Positions 1-8,324 of a stretch of 64,000 nucleotides of DNA are shown here, piece by piece. The notes under the pieces are model-generated. The model was given only the letters and a program-made list of their open reading frames with translations, did no database searches and was not told where the DNA came from. How positions within the stretch are numbered: the stretch's first letter is position 1; each line of letters begins with the position of its first letter. The DNA comes from Sphingomonas sp. (GTDB lineage Bacteria; Pseudomonadota; Alphaproteobacteria; Sphingomonadales; Sphingomonadaceae), in contig NZ_JAIXHL010000015.1 of NCBI RefSeq assembly GCF_030145815.1, positions 1-64,000 on the forward strand. Reading direction: 5' to 3'. Position numbers and translations under genes: made by a program.

Positions 1-52
1 TCGCTCAAACCCAGTCTCCTTGCGGAGCCTGAATCAGATCGCACGCCTCACA

Positions 53-420
53 TCAATGGGTCCTGACCCTAGTGATCGCCGGCCGGATCGCGCATCCGGG
101 TTCGTCGGCATGGGCGCAGTTGGTGAATTTACAGGCAAGCGTCCAAGCGACGATGTCATCGAACACCTCGGCGACGCCAGCCCGAACCTCGGACAGCGCA
201 AGCTCGCGCATACCAGGCGTATCGATCAGCCACGCGCTTGCACTCGGGCCATGTCCGAGGCGGTGCATCTGGCGCACCGTGGTCGTGTGAAGTCCCTTGC
301 CGTCGGTCTGGCGTACCGGCTGAGTCGCGATGCGATCCGATCCGGTCAACGTATTGACGAGGGTCGATTTGATCTGCCCCCCGCTGAGTGGCCCAGAGAC
401 TATGATAGTCTGGACCACGA
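53..420 (-). pseudogene. rsgA: Remnant of ribosome small-subunit-dependent GTPase A (rsgA)
   Basis: The translated fragment (about 121 residues) keeps hallmarks of RsgA, the 30S-maturation GTPase: KSTLVNTLTG after the P-loop, the KGLHTTT switch segment, the DTPGMREL G3 motif and the zinc knuckle C-x4-C-x-H with EPGC. The N-terminal OB domain is absent because an IS element abuts position about 420, and the last helices after the zinc knuckle are also missing. The P-loop is degenerate: the usual G-x2-G-x-G-K-S is replaced by SGGQIKS with extra residues. It is therefore a dead fragment. The missing N-terminal part is not recognisable on the far side of the IS. Confidence 0.75.
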
Positions 421-467
421 TAGCCTCACCCCATCTCTGGTCCGGCCTTTGTGAGAAAAGCCGGCTT

Positions 468-507
468 CTTTTGCATCAGGGCAGGCATGCCTGCCCTGAT
501 GCAAAAG
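468..507. repeat. 40-bp perfect palindrome at the 3' end of the IS transposase
   Basis: Positions 468-507 are exactly self-complementary about the centre 487/488 (arms begin CTTTTGCATCAGGGCAGGC). The stop codon of orfB (476-478) lies inside. It would form a very stable hairpin and may terminate the transposase transcript. The length and perfection are unusual for a normal terminator. Confidence 0.85.
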
Positions 508-1318
508 CGCGCTCCATCGGGGTTTGGTTGCCGAGGGAGCTATGCGGACGGTGTTCGTTGTAGTCGCGCCGCCACGCCTCACATTTTACCCGTGCGTCGT
601 CCAAGCTCAAGAACCAGTATGCGTTGAGGCACTCGGCCCCGACCCGGCCGTTGAACGCTTCGGCGAACGCATTATCGGTGGGCTTGCCGGGTCGACTGAA
701 GTCCAGCACCACATCGTGCTGGTAGGCCCATAGGTCGAGGTCCTTCGAGATAAACTCGGGACCATTGTCCAGACGGATGCGCTGAGGACGGCCATATGTC
801 GCTGCGATGCGGTCGAGCGTCTCGACCACGTCAGCGCCGCGATAGCTCGTCCTTACGTCGAGCGCTGGTGACACGCGCGTGAAGTTGTCCACGATCGACA
901 GCACGCGGATCTTGCGCCCGTCGAACAACTGGTCCGACAGGAAGTCCATCGACCAGCACTCGTTGGGCGCCGTTGCCGTTGTCCGGTCGTCACGCAGCTT
1001 TGCCTTCACCTTGCGCTTGGGTGTCTTGTTGCGCAGCTGCAGCCCCAGCTCACGATAAAGGCGGTGGGTGCGCTTGTGGTTGATCTCCCAGCCTTCACGC
1101 CGCAGCAGTACGTGGATGCGTCGGTACCCGTAGCGAACTCGGGTCGCAGCCAACTCCTTGATCCGCATTTTAAGCCGGCCTGATCGAGACGGCGGGACTG
1201 ATAGCGCTGGGTCGATCGATTGATCGGAAATGCGCCACAGGCTCGCCGTTCGCTGACCTGGTAGCTCGCCTGCAAATAGCCGACGATCTCCCGGGCTCGA
1301 CCAGGCCCTACATTTTTC
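476..1318 (-). pseudogene. IS3-family transposase OrfB, frameshifted
   Basis: OrfB is the DDE integrase-type catalytic part of the transposase. The rve core is intact: D in MDFLSDQ, D in RLDNGPEF, and E in FAEAFNGRVGAECL, followed by the usual YNEHRPHSSLG. The N-terminal HTH part (GRAREIVGYLQ...YQSRR) is read in one frame and the rest, from MRIKELAATRVRYGYRR, in another. The break lies in a run of four A at about 1168-1171 on the reading strand; one more A would restore the frame, so a single-base deletion is the simplest explanation. A second programmed -1 shift there is possible but less likely. Translation normally joins OrfA to OrfB by a -1 shift near 1313. Confidence 0.8.
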
Positions 1319-1598
1319 GGCGGATGACGTCCTGCAGCATCTCCTTGTCCAGGCTCAGGTTGGCCACCAGCCGCTTCAGCCGCAGATTCTCCTCCTCGAG
1401 CACCTTCAGCCGCTTCATCTCCGATGGCATCAGCCCGCCATATTTGCTGCGCCATCGATAGTAGGTCTGGATCGAGATGCCGGCCTTCCGGCACACTTCC
1501 TCAACCGTCGTCCCGTCCTCAGCCTGCTTGAGGATGAACGCGATCTGCTGCTCACTGAACCTCGATTTCCACCAGCAAATTCCCTCGTCCGGCAACAT
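1308..1598 (-). CDS. IS3-family transposase OrfA
   Basis: OrfA is the 96-residue DNA-binding protein of the IS. It has the helix-turn-helix TVEEVCRKAGISIQTYYRWRSKYGG followed by a leucine-zipper-like segment (LKVLEEENLRLKRLVANL) and ends in DKEMLQDVIRRKM, typical of the IS407 group. The N-terminus (MLPDEGICWW) differs from the usual short MKKSRFSEQQ start, so the native start codon may be mutated. Its last codons contain a GAAAAAT run where -1 frameshifting would continue into OrfB. Confidence 0.8.
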   Translation of the reverse strand: MLPDEGICWWKSRFSEQQIAFILKQAEDGTTVEEVCRKAGISIQTYYRWRSKYGGLMPSEMKRLKVLEEENLRLKRLVANLSLDKEMLQDVIRRKM

Positions 1599-1655
1599 TC
1601 AAACCTAACCGGGAATTTCTCACCAAAATCGGACCAGTTTCGAGGGCTCAGGTCA

Positions 1656-1927
1656 ATCACGCGACGCACAGTTTAAGGTCTCAATCGTAGCGACGAGCCG
1701 CACTGCTGGAGCATCGCCGAGGGTAGGATCTTGAAATTGAGGGTGGCGAACTTCAATGCCCGGTCGATCAACGTAAAGCGGGTCTAAGGTAACGAAGTTT
1801 CGTGTGACGTGTGACTGCTTCGCGCGGCACCGCGTGACGGAGCTCAACGAGAAATCGGACTATTGGTTCGAGGCGCAGGGGTTGCTGATTGAGCAGTGTG
1901 CGCATCTCGGTTGTGACACGCCAAGGT
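1656..1927. other. Intergenic segment without a recognisable gene
   Basis: This stretch between the IS and the GMC oxidoreductase holds no convincing full gene. A plus-strand open stretch ending at 1938 encodes a protein-like tail (VTELNEKSDYWFEAQG...) that I cannot assign; it may be the end of a gene destroyed by the IS-associated rearrangement. Confidence 0.4.
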
Positions 1928-3610
1928 TTAGGTCTTGAGGTGATCGGCTATTTTCTCGGCCAGCATTAGCACAGCCAAGTTGATATTGGCGCTAGGTATC
2001 GCGGGGAAGGCCGATGCGTCCGCAACTACCAATCCCTCCATGCCCTTGACCCGACCCCTGTTCGACAGCACTGCCATCCGGTCGTCGTTCGCGCCCATGC
2101 GGCATGAACAGCTAGCATGCCACACCCCCGCTACGGCGGAACGCACGAACGTCTCCAACTTGGCGTCGTCGGCAAGCAGCACACTGAGTGCTTCGCCCTC
2201 CATTATCATGCGCTCGATGAATGCGCGGCGCACCGGCTTCGGGCCGTCTAGGCACAAGGCAGCGATCCGCGTCAGGACGCGGTTCTTCAGGTTGATCGTC
2301 CCGATCTGTCGCACCTTTTCGCTATAGCTGGCCGGAAACGGATCCGCGATCGCCGAGGCGAGTTCGGGCGACAGGTGGATCGCCGCCATGCGCCGGAAGC
2401 CATGCATCAGCCGCTGGACGTCGCGGCTGTCGGACAAGAGGTTGAAGTCAACCTGCGCTGCCTGGCGCGGATCGGCCGAGAGCAGCCGCACATGTCCTTC
2501 CTCCGAAAGAGGACGGTTGATCCAGAATGCCAGCGTGCCGAGCCGCTCGCCCACCGCGTGCCAGGCCGCCTTGGTCGAGACCAGCCCGAGCATATCTCCC
2601 GCCGGATAGCGGGCGGGATCGCTCGAGAAGCGGACGCCCAGCATGATATGCCGGCGCTCGTGCCGCAGGCGGGAGGCCGACGGCAGATAGGAGGCGATCG
2701 CGATCGACGGATGATCCGAGAGTCCGCGCCCGACGCCAGGCGAGTTGATCCGTACCCGGATACCGAGCGCTTGAAGATCGTCCGCAGGGCCGATGCCGCT
2801 GCGTAGCAGCAATTCCGGCGTGAAGAGCGCGCCGGTCGACAGGATGATCTGTGCGCCGGATATCTCCTCCGCGCCGATTCTGACCCCTATCGCCCTGCGA
2901 CCATCGAACAGCAGCGCATCGACGCGCGTGCTGGTCCGGATGTGCAGGTTGGCGCGCGCGCGGACGGCCGGGGTGAGCCACGCCATCGCGGCGGTGACGC
3001 GGTGCCCGTCGACATTCGAGATCGGCAACGGAAAGTGACCGTCCGCGAATTCCGCGTTCTGGTCGGCGAGCAGTGGTAGTCCCGCCGCCGAAAATGCTTT
3101 AGCGAAGGCAAGCGCCTGCCCCGGCCAATGCGATTGCGGTATGCGGCGGATCGGGAGTGGCCCGCTCTTCCCGTGCAGCGGTCCATCAAAATCGAGATCG
3201 GTTTCGAGTTTGCGGAAATAGGGCAACACGTCGCTCCAGCCCCATCCCTCCGCGCCGCGTGCAACCCAGCCGTCATAGTCCCATGGCAAACCGCGATTGG
3301 CGAGTTGGCCGTTGATGGCGGATCCTCCACCCAACACGTGCCCTTGCTCGTATCGGCGCAGCGGCAGATCGACCCCGGTGGCGCGATTGCCCAGCGGGTC
3401 GATCGTGATCCGGCGATCAATCCAGGTGAAGCGCGCGTCGAGATAGGCGCTGCCGGGATAGCCGTCGAGGATCGCGGCCGGCTCCATCCCCGGCGGCGTG
3501 TCGGGGCCCGCTTCGATCAGCAGGACCTTGTTGGCGCCTCTTTCCGAAAGGCGGCTCGCCATCACGCAGCCCGCCGATCCGCCGCCGACGACGATGTGGC
3601 TATACTGCAT
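1928..3610 (-). CDS. GMC-family FAD-dependent alcohol oxidoreductase
   Basis: This 560-residue flavoenzyme probably oxidises an alcohol to an aldehyde, as choline and long-chain alcohol dehydrogenases of the GMC family do. The N-terminus carries the FAD Rossmann motif VVGGGSAGCVMASRLSE and the GMC signature around GGGSAINGQLANRG. The C-terminus has the catalytic His in WHASCSCRMG and the closing Asn/FAD segment ADASAFPAIPSANINLAVLM. Length is normal for the family. It begins 3 nt after the aldehyde dehydrogenase stop, so the two are translationally linked and probably act in sequence (alcohol to aldehyde to acid). Substrate unknown; the divergent P450 could supply the alcohol. Confidence 0.9.
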   Translation of the reverse strand: MQYSHIVVGGGSAGCVMASRLSERGANKVLLIEAGPDTPPGMEPAAILDGYPGSAYLDARFTWIDRRITIDPLGNRATGVDLPLRRYEQGHVLGGGSAINGQLANRGLPWDYDGWVARGAEGWGWSDVLPYFRKLETDLDFDGPLHGKSGPLPIRRIPQSHWPGQALAFAKAFSAAGLPLLADQNAEFADGHFPLPISNVDGHRVTAAMAWLTPAVRARANLHIRTSTRVDALLFDGRRAIGVRIGAEEISGAQIILSTGALFTPELLLRSGIGPADDLQALGIRVRINSPGVGRGLSDHPSIAIASYLPSASRLRHERRHIMLGVRFSSDPARYPAGDMLGLVSTKAAWHAVGERLGTLAFWINRPLSEEGHVRLLSADPRQAAQVDFNLLSDSRDVQRLMHGFRRMAAIHLSPELASAIADPFPASYSEKVRQIGTINLKNRVLTRIAALCLDGPKPVRRAFIERMIMEGEALSVLLADDAKLETFVRSAVAGVWHASCSCRMGANDDRMAVLSNRGRVKGMEGLVVADASAFPAIPSANINLAVLMLAEKIADHLKT

Positions 3611-3613
3611 CGC

Positions 3614-5083
3614 TCAGCTGACCACGTTGACGCATTTGACTTCCTGGAAGATGCGCAACCCTTCTATGCCACGCTCGCGGCCAACTCCGCTCAGCCGGCG
3701 CCCCCCTCCGGACGCGAAGGCACTGAGCGCGCTCCCGTTGACGTTGACCGTACCGGTTCGCAGTCGACAGGCGACATCGACCGCAGTCTGTACGTCCTTG
3801 CCGAAGACGTGGCCGGACAGGCCGTAGGCGGTATCGTTCGCCATCGCCACGGCATGATCGATATCGCGGTAACCGATGACGCAGGCGATCGGGCCGAATA
3901 TTTCCGCGCGCGCGGCGGGATTGGTCATGTCGTCCAAATCCAGGATGGTCGGCGCAAAATAGTGGCCGCGGGTCGGCCGGGGCGGCCGCGTACCGCCACA
4001 GACAACCCGAGCTCCGGCATCGACCGCGATCTTCACGAAATCTTCGCAGCGCTGCACGGCGTCGTCGTTGATGAGCGGCCCCATCACCGTCTTCGGATCG
4101 TCGGCCGGGCCGATGACAACCCCAGAGAGCATGTCAGCTATTGTGACAAGGATCTCGGGCTTGGCTTCCTGCGGCACGAAAATCCGCGTGCCTGCGACGC
4201 AGACCTGGCCGGAATGGGGTACGCAAGCACGATTGCCGGCGGTTCCGGCGAGTCCGGCGGCGTCGGGCAAATAGATCTGCGCCGATTTGCCGCCCAGTTC
4301 GAGCTGCACCCGTTTCATCGTTCCGACGGCCTGCCGGGCGACCTGTTGCCCGACCAAGGTCGATCCGGTGAAGCTTATCATGTCGATCGCCGGATCGGTG
4401 CCGAGCAGGATTGCGCCATCGGAGCTGGCTTCAGCCAGGACATTGAAGACGCCTGGCGGTAGCGCTGCGGCCTCCGCCGCCTCGCCCAAGATCAGCGACG
4501 AAAGTGGGGTCAGCGGGCTGGGCCGCAGGATCACGCAATTGCCGGCGATCAGTGCGGAAATCACCTTCCAGATGCTGATGACGAACGGAAAATTATATGC
4601 CGAAATGGCGACGACCACGCCGATGGGCTCATAACGCCGGAAGCTCTGGACGGTGGTCGAACCGGTGAAACGCTCGCCCAGCGGAAGCGGATTGTCCTCG
4701 ACTTCCGGCAGTTTGAGAAACAGATCGATCAGATCGGTGGCGTGCTTAAGCGGCAGGTCAAGCTGACCGGCCCGTACCGCTGATGTCCGAACAACACCGG
4801 CCTCCGCGACCAAAATGTCTTCGATCCGCTGCCGATTGCCGTTCAGCCAGGCGATCATGGCCCTGAGGCAGGCCGCGCGGTCCATGGCCGGCATCGCCGG
4901 CCATGGACCGTCGTCGAAGGCAGTTCGCGCGGCTGCGATCGCGTAGCCGATTTGGTCCCCCGATACGCCGGTCACCGCGGCGAAATCCGAGCCGTCTGAG
5001 GGATTGGTGACGGTGAAGCGCGTGCCTTTGCCCGCGACAAAGCCGCCGCCGACATAGTGCCGATGGGCTTGCTCGATCCCCAT
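3614..5083 (-). CDS. NAD(P)-dependent aldehyde dehydrogenase
   Basis: A 489-residue ALDH-superfamily enzyme that oxidises an aldehyde to a carboxylate. Visible catalytic features are Asn164 (SAYNFP), the general base Glu262 in LELGGKS and the nucleophile Cys295 in GQVCVAGTR; FTGST matches the NAD-binding turn. The Lys that normally binds the cofactor ribose in KPSE is Arg187 (LRPSPLTPL), a departure worth noting. It sits between a crotonase upstream and the GMC oxidoreductase downstream in one operon, which argues for a joint alcohol-to-acid step. Confidence 0.9.
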   Translation of the reverse strand: MGIEQAHRHYVGGGFVAGKGTRFTVTNPSDGSDFAAVTGVSGDQIGYAIAAARTAFDDGPWPAMPAMDRAACLRAMIAWLNGNRQRIEDILVAEAGVVRTSAVRAGQLDLPLKHATDLIDLFLKLPEVEDNPLPLGERFTGSTTVQSFRRYEPIGVVVAISAYNFPFVISIWKVISALIAGNCVILRPSPLTPLSSLILGEAAEAAALPPGVFNVLAEASSDGAILLGTDPAIDMISFTGSTLVGQQVARQAVGTMKRVQLELGGKSAQIYLPDAAGLAGTAGNRACVPHSGQVCVAGTRIFVPQEAKPEILVTIADMLSGVVIGPADDPKTVMGPLINDDAVQRCEDFVKIAVDAGARVVCGGTRPPRPTRGHYFAPTILDLDDMTNPAARAEIFGPIACVIGYRDIDHAVAMANDTAYGLSGHVFGKDVQTAVDVACRLRTGTVNVNGSALSAFASGGGRRLSGVGRERGIEGLRIFQEVKCVNVVS

Positions 5084-5116
5084 GGTCTGATCACCTTTCG
5101 TCGCTCTCGCGCACGA

Positions 5117-5923
5117 CTATCGTCCTGTGAAGGCGGGCGCGCGTTTCTCCACGGCTGAAGCAACGGCCTCATGTTGGTCGTCGGTCTGCTGCACGACCGC
5201 CTGCATCGCGGCTGCGATTTCGAGTGCGGCGGGCAGGTCGAGCCGTTCGGATTCGCGGAGCAGTCGGCGATTCAGCCTGATGGAGTGCGCCGGATGCCGT
5301 GCGATTTGATTGGCGAGCGACAGTGCCTCATCCATCAACGCCTCTGCCGGCACGACCCGCGATACGAGCCCTAATTCCAGCGCGCGGTGCGCATCGATGG
5401 AGTCGCCGGTCAGCGCCATCTCTGCGGCGGCAGCGGCACCAATTGCACGGGTCAAAAACCATGCACCTCCCGCCGCCGAGGTGAGACCCAGCTTAATGAA
5501 GCTCTCCGCGAACACGGCCCTTTCGGAAGCGATCCGCAAAGTACACATGGTGGCGAAGTCCATCCCCGCGCCCATGGCGGGCCCGTTCACCGCGGCGATG
5601 ATCGGCACCTCGAGATCATAGAGAGCGCGCGCGATCGTCTGAACGCCGGTCAGGTAGGTTCGACGGATTTCGGCAGCGTTTCCCGCAAAATGGTTCGTAC
5701 GAGCGTACATGTCCTTGAGGTTGCCGCCCGCGCAGAAGACATTGCCCGCCGCCGTCAGGATAGCGCAACGTATCCCGATATCCGCGTTCACGTTGTCGCA
5801 GGCGCTGACGATTTCTCGCGTGAGCAGCGGGCTCAATGCATTCTTCGTGGCAGGATCATCAATGGTCAGGATCGCGACGGATCCGTGTCGCTCCACCCGG
5901 AGCACCGATGGCTGATCGTCCAT
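5117..5923 (-). CDS. Enoyl-CoA hydratase/isomerase family protein (copy 1)
   Basis: Crotonase-fold protein of 268 residues (CAGGN oxyanion-hole segment, then AAVNGPAMGAGMDFATMC). The two glutamates of classical enoyl-CoA hydratase are not conserved: the first position is Asp in GAGMDF and the second is Phe in ESFIKLG, a pattern seen in isomerase-like crotonases. An ATG at 5929 overlaps the upstream SDR stop (ATGA), but the GGGAGG ribosome-binding site is correctly spaced for the ATG at 5923, which I chose. It is a close paralogue of the protein at 30228-31028, and both copies follow the same type of SDR. Exact reaction unknown. Confidence 0.88.
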   Translation of the reverse strand: MDDQPSVLRVERHGSVAILTIDDPATKNALSPLLTREIVSACDNVNADIGIRCAILTAAGNVFCAGGNLKDMYARTNHFAGNAAEIRRTYLTGVQTIARALYDLEVPIIAAVNGPAMGAGMDFATMCTLRIASERAVFAESFIKLGLTSAAGGAWFLTRAIGAAAAAEMALTGDSIDAHRALELGLVSRVVPAEALMDEALSLANQIARHPAHSIRLNRRLLRESERLDLPAALEIAAAMQAVVQQTDDQHEAVASAVEKRAPAFTGR

Positions 5924-5925
5924 CG

Positions 5926-6636
5926 TCATACCTCCCGCTCGGAACGGCCCACCTGCTCGCGCGCGGTCAGCTTCAATATTGGGCCGGGGAATTCGTCCGG
6001 CCTGTCGAGGATCGCGCAGACATGGCGACCGACCTCGATCTCGGTGAGCCATTCGGGCTGCGCCCGTTCACGCTTGCTCCGGCCGTTGACCATGGAAACG
6101 ATCATTAGTTCGCGCAGCTCGGCCCCACCTTTACGTTCGCGCGCGATGCCGCGATACATCATGCGCAACGCCGCCTGCATCATCGAGATGAAGGTCATTT
6201 TCGGGACGATGAAGTCCGCGGTGCCGCCGCCGATGCCGATGCACAGTCCATCGTCAGAAAGCCGGGGCAGAAAAGTCTTTGCGGCGATGAAATGCGTGAA
6301 CAGATTTGCTGCGGCGATCGCCGAGAGCTCGTCGACATCCATCTCCATCAGCGGCTGCAGCCGGGCGGGGGCATTGACCGCGACGACCACGGCATCGATG
6401 CCGCCGAATTTTGTCACTGCCTCTTCCCAGAGCGCGGTGGCGCCGGCTTCGGTCGCGATATCGCCGACGATGACAGCGAGTCGCTCCGAAGCCTCGCTGG
6501 CCGCAAGTTCGTCCAGCTTATCGGCGCTCCGTCCCGCCGCGACCACCGAACGTCCGCTGGCAAGTGCCGCCGATACGATGCCCAGCCCGACATCTCCGGT
6601 CGCCCCGATTACCAATAGCCTGCCGTGCTTCACCAT
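5926..6636 (-). CDS. Atypical SDR-fold protein (copy 1)
   Basis: A 236-residue Rossmann protein with the SDR cofactor motif VIGATGDVGLGIV and the VNAP equivalent of the NAG motif. The catalytic Ser-Tyr-x3-Lys set is missing: where it should lie the sequence reads IGGGTADFIVPKM...MMQAALRMM. It may bind NAD(P) without ordinary dehydrogenase activity, or use different residues. It is the first gene of the minus-strand operon and its stop overlaps the crotonase start. A paralogue lies at 31025-31738 in the same arrangement, so the pair is a conserved functional unit. Confidence 0.8.
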   Translation of the reverse strand: MVKHGRLLVIGATGDVGLGIVSAALASGRSVVAAGRSADKLDELAASEASERLAVIVGDIATEAGATALWEEAVTKFGGIDAVVVAVNAPARLQPLMEMDVDELSAIAAANLFTHFIAAKTFLPRLSDDGLCIGIGGGTADFIVPKMTFISMMQAALRMMYRGIARERKGGAELRELMIVSMVNGRSKRERAQPEWLTEIEVGRHVCAILDRPDEFPGPILKLTAREQVGRSEREV

Positions 6637-6703
6637 CGCTCTCCTGTCCGCGCATCATCAATGTGCGCAATCGCATCACTGGATGGCACAACACCCCTCA
6701 TTG

Positions 6704-6719
6704 AAATAGGTAGCTATTT
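6704..6719. promoter_or_regulatory. Inverted repeat in the divergent promoter region
   Basis: AAATAG-GTAG-CTATTT forms 6-bp arms with a 4-bp spacer between the SDR operon (minus) and the ferredoxin/P450 operon (plus). The position fits an operator controlling both. The regulator is not known; the GntR protein at 9693-10433 is one candidate. Confidence 0.35.
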
Positions 6720-6764
6720 AAAGGCGCATGGTTCTGATGCTTCGCGCCGATGATGGAGAGGGAT

Positions 6765-7088
6765 ATGCGCGTGACATTCACTCTGGTGGATCGACCGGAG
6801 ATCGCGGTGGATATCGCCGCGGGGGAAAGCGTGATGCGGGCCGCAGTCGATAACGGGGTTCCCGGTATCTATGGTGATTGCGGCGGTCAGTGCGCGTGCG
6901 CGACCTGCCACATTTATATTCACGAGGAGTGGATCGATCGCGTCGGCCGCGCGCCGGAGGGGTCGGTCGAGGGTGCGATGCTCGAAGGCGCGCCCGCCGA
7001 CGTGCAGGCGAATTCGCGCCTCGCATGTCAGGTTATTTGCGAGCCGTCCCTCGACGGACTCATCGTGCTGGTGCCGGAAGGCCAATAG
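6765..7088 (+). CDS. [2Fe-2S] ferredoxin
   Basis: A 107-residue electron carrier of the adrenodoxin/putidaredoxin type. The cluster ligands are Cys39, Cys45 and Cys48 (C-x5-C-x2-C in GDCGGQCACATC) and Cys88 in RLACQV. The ATG at 6765 has GGAG six bases upstream; an ATG at 6750 would add five residues. It lies 12 nt before the P450 gene and is its likely electron donor. The flavoprotein at 12446-13675 is of the family that reduces such ferredoxins. Confidence 0.92.
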   Translation: MRVTFTLVDRPEIAVDIAAGESVMRAAVDNGVPGIYGDCGGQCACATCHIYIHEEWIDRVGRAPEGSVEGAMLEGAPADVQANSRLACQVICEPSLDGLIVLVPEGQ

Positions 7089-7100
7089 AAAGGTATTGCG

Positions 7101-8324
7101 ATGACCGGACTGGATGCTGAGACGGTAGCCATTGAAGCGATCGACGTCAGCCAGCCTGCCTTGTATCGCGACGATGCGTGGCGGCCTCTGTTCGCGAAAC
7201 TGCGCGAGGAAGACCCCGTACATTATTGTTCGCACAGCCGGACCGGGCCATATTGGGCGGTGACCCGCTATGAGGATATCGTGCGCGTCGATACCGACCC
7301 CACGACCTTTTCCTCATCTTATACGCGCGGCGGCGTGACGCTGGAGAACCGCACCTCCAGCCAGAGCTTCATGCAGATGGATCCGCCCGCCCATACGGCC
7401 AAACGCAAGAGCGTGACGCCGATCGTTGCGCCCAAAAGCCTGGCGCAGATGGAAACGCTGATCCGCGAACGCGCCGGCCGACTTCTCGATACGCTGCCGC
7501 GCAACGAGGAGTTCAACTGGGTCGATATGGTGTCAATCGAACTGACATCGATGATGTTGGCGACGCTGTTCGGGCACCCGATCGAGCAGCGTCGCCAGCT
7601 GGTGCACTGGTCCGACGTCCTCACCGCCGATCTGGAAGATCCTGACAGCCCGATCCGCAGCGAGGAAGAGCGACAGGACGTCATGCGCGATTTCTACATG
7701 AGCATGGTCGGTACCTGGAAGCGGCGGCAGGAGGAGGAGCGGGGCTTCGATATCATCTCGCTTCTCGCCCATGACCCCGACATGCGCGACGCATCGCTTC
7801 AGGAAATCACCAGCGTTTTCGGCCTTTTCCTGGTCGGCGGCAACGATACCACGCGCAACTCGATGTCAGGCGGCCTATGGGGGCTGAGCCAGAGCCCGAA
7901 CGAATGGGCGAAGCTGAAGGCCGATCCTAGGCTGCTCGGTAACGCCGTATCGGAGATCATCCGTTTCCAGACACCGGTGCTCTACGAACGCCGAACCGCG
8001 ACATGCGACGTCGAGGTCGGGGGCAAGCGGATCGCGGAGGGAGACCGCGTGGCGATGTACTATATCTCCGGCAATCGCGATGAGGCGGTGTTTCCTGATG
8101 CCGACATATTGAAGGTCGATCGCCCCAATGCGCGGCAGCATCTGTCGTTCGGCATGGGGCCGCATCGCTGCATCGGCTCGCGATTGGCGGAGATGCAGTT
8201 GCGGATATTGTGGGAGGAAGTTCTTGCCCGCAACATGGAGATAGAGGTGTTGCAGGCACCGACCTATGCTTTCTCCAATCTCGTGCGCAGCCCTGTGAAG
8301 CTGCCGGTGCGGATCAAAGGATGA
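7101..8324 (+). CDS. Cytochrome P450 monooxygenase
   Basis: A soluble bacterial class I P450 of 407 residues. The I-helix oxygen-activation motif is GGNDTT (246-251), the K-helix ExxR is E285-x2-R288, and the haem-binding loop FGMGPHRCIG places the axial thiolate at Cys357. The general look is that of the CYP108/CYP125/linalool hydroxylase side of the superfamily, which attacks terpenoid, alkyl or steroid side chains, but the substrate cannot be assigned. It is preceded by its ferredoxin and overlaps the following SDR by ATGA. The divergent GMC oxidoreductase and aldehyde dehydrogenase could process a hydroxylated product. Confidence 0.93.
   Translation: MTGLDAETVAIEAIDVSQPALYRDDAWRPLFAKLREEDPVHYCSHSRTGPYWAVTRYEDIVRVDTDPTTFSSSYTRGGVTLENRTSSQSFMQMDPPAHTAKRKSVTPIVAPKSLAQMETLIRERAGRLLDTLPRNEEFNWVDMVSIELTSMMLATLFGHPIEQRRQLVHWSDVLTADLEDPDSPIRSEEERQDVMRDFYMSMVGTWKRRQEEERGFDIISLLAHDPDMRDASLQEITSVFGLFLVGGNDTTRNSMSGGLWGLSQSPNEWAKLKADPRLLGNAVSEIIRFQTPVLYERRTATCDVEVGGKRIAEGDRVAMYYISGNRDEAVFPDADILKVDRPNARQHLSFGMGPHRCIGSRLAEMQLRILWEEVLARNMEIEVLQAPTYAFSNLVRSPVKLPVRIKG

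Larger units (their letters stand above)
421..1655 (-). mobile_element. IS3-family insertion sequence (IS407-like group)
   Basis: The element carries the two-ORF arrangement of IS3 elements (orfA 1308-1598, orfB about 476-1318). The ends are imperfect inverted repeats: the right end read inward begins TGACCTGAGCCC and continues to CTGGTCCG and GTGAGAAA; the left end from about 421 has matching CCT.A.CCC, CTGGTCCG and GTGAGAAA blocks. The ends are set by eye and could be a few bases off. No matching 3-4 bp target duplication is visible, which suggests that the flanks were rearranged after insertion. Confidence 0.7.

Noticed and set aside
1168..1173. Second programmed -1 frameshift site in orfB
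   Set aside because: A -1 slip would restore the frame, but IS3 elements use only the orfA/orfB shift, so a one-base deletion is more economical.
1838..1938. Plus-strand protein-like tail (ELNEKSDYWFEAQG...) before the GMC gene
   Set aside because: It looks like the end of a real protein, but it is short, overlaps the GMC stop and matches no family I know, so it is only mentioned in the intergenic entry.
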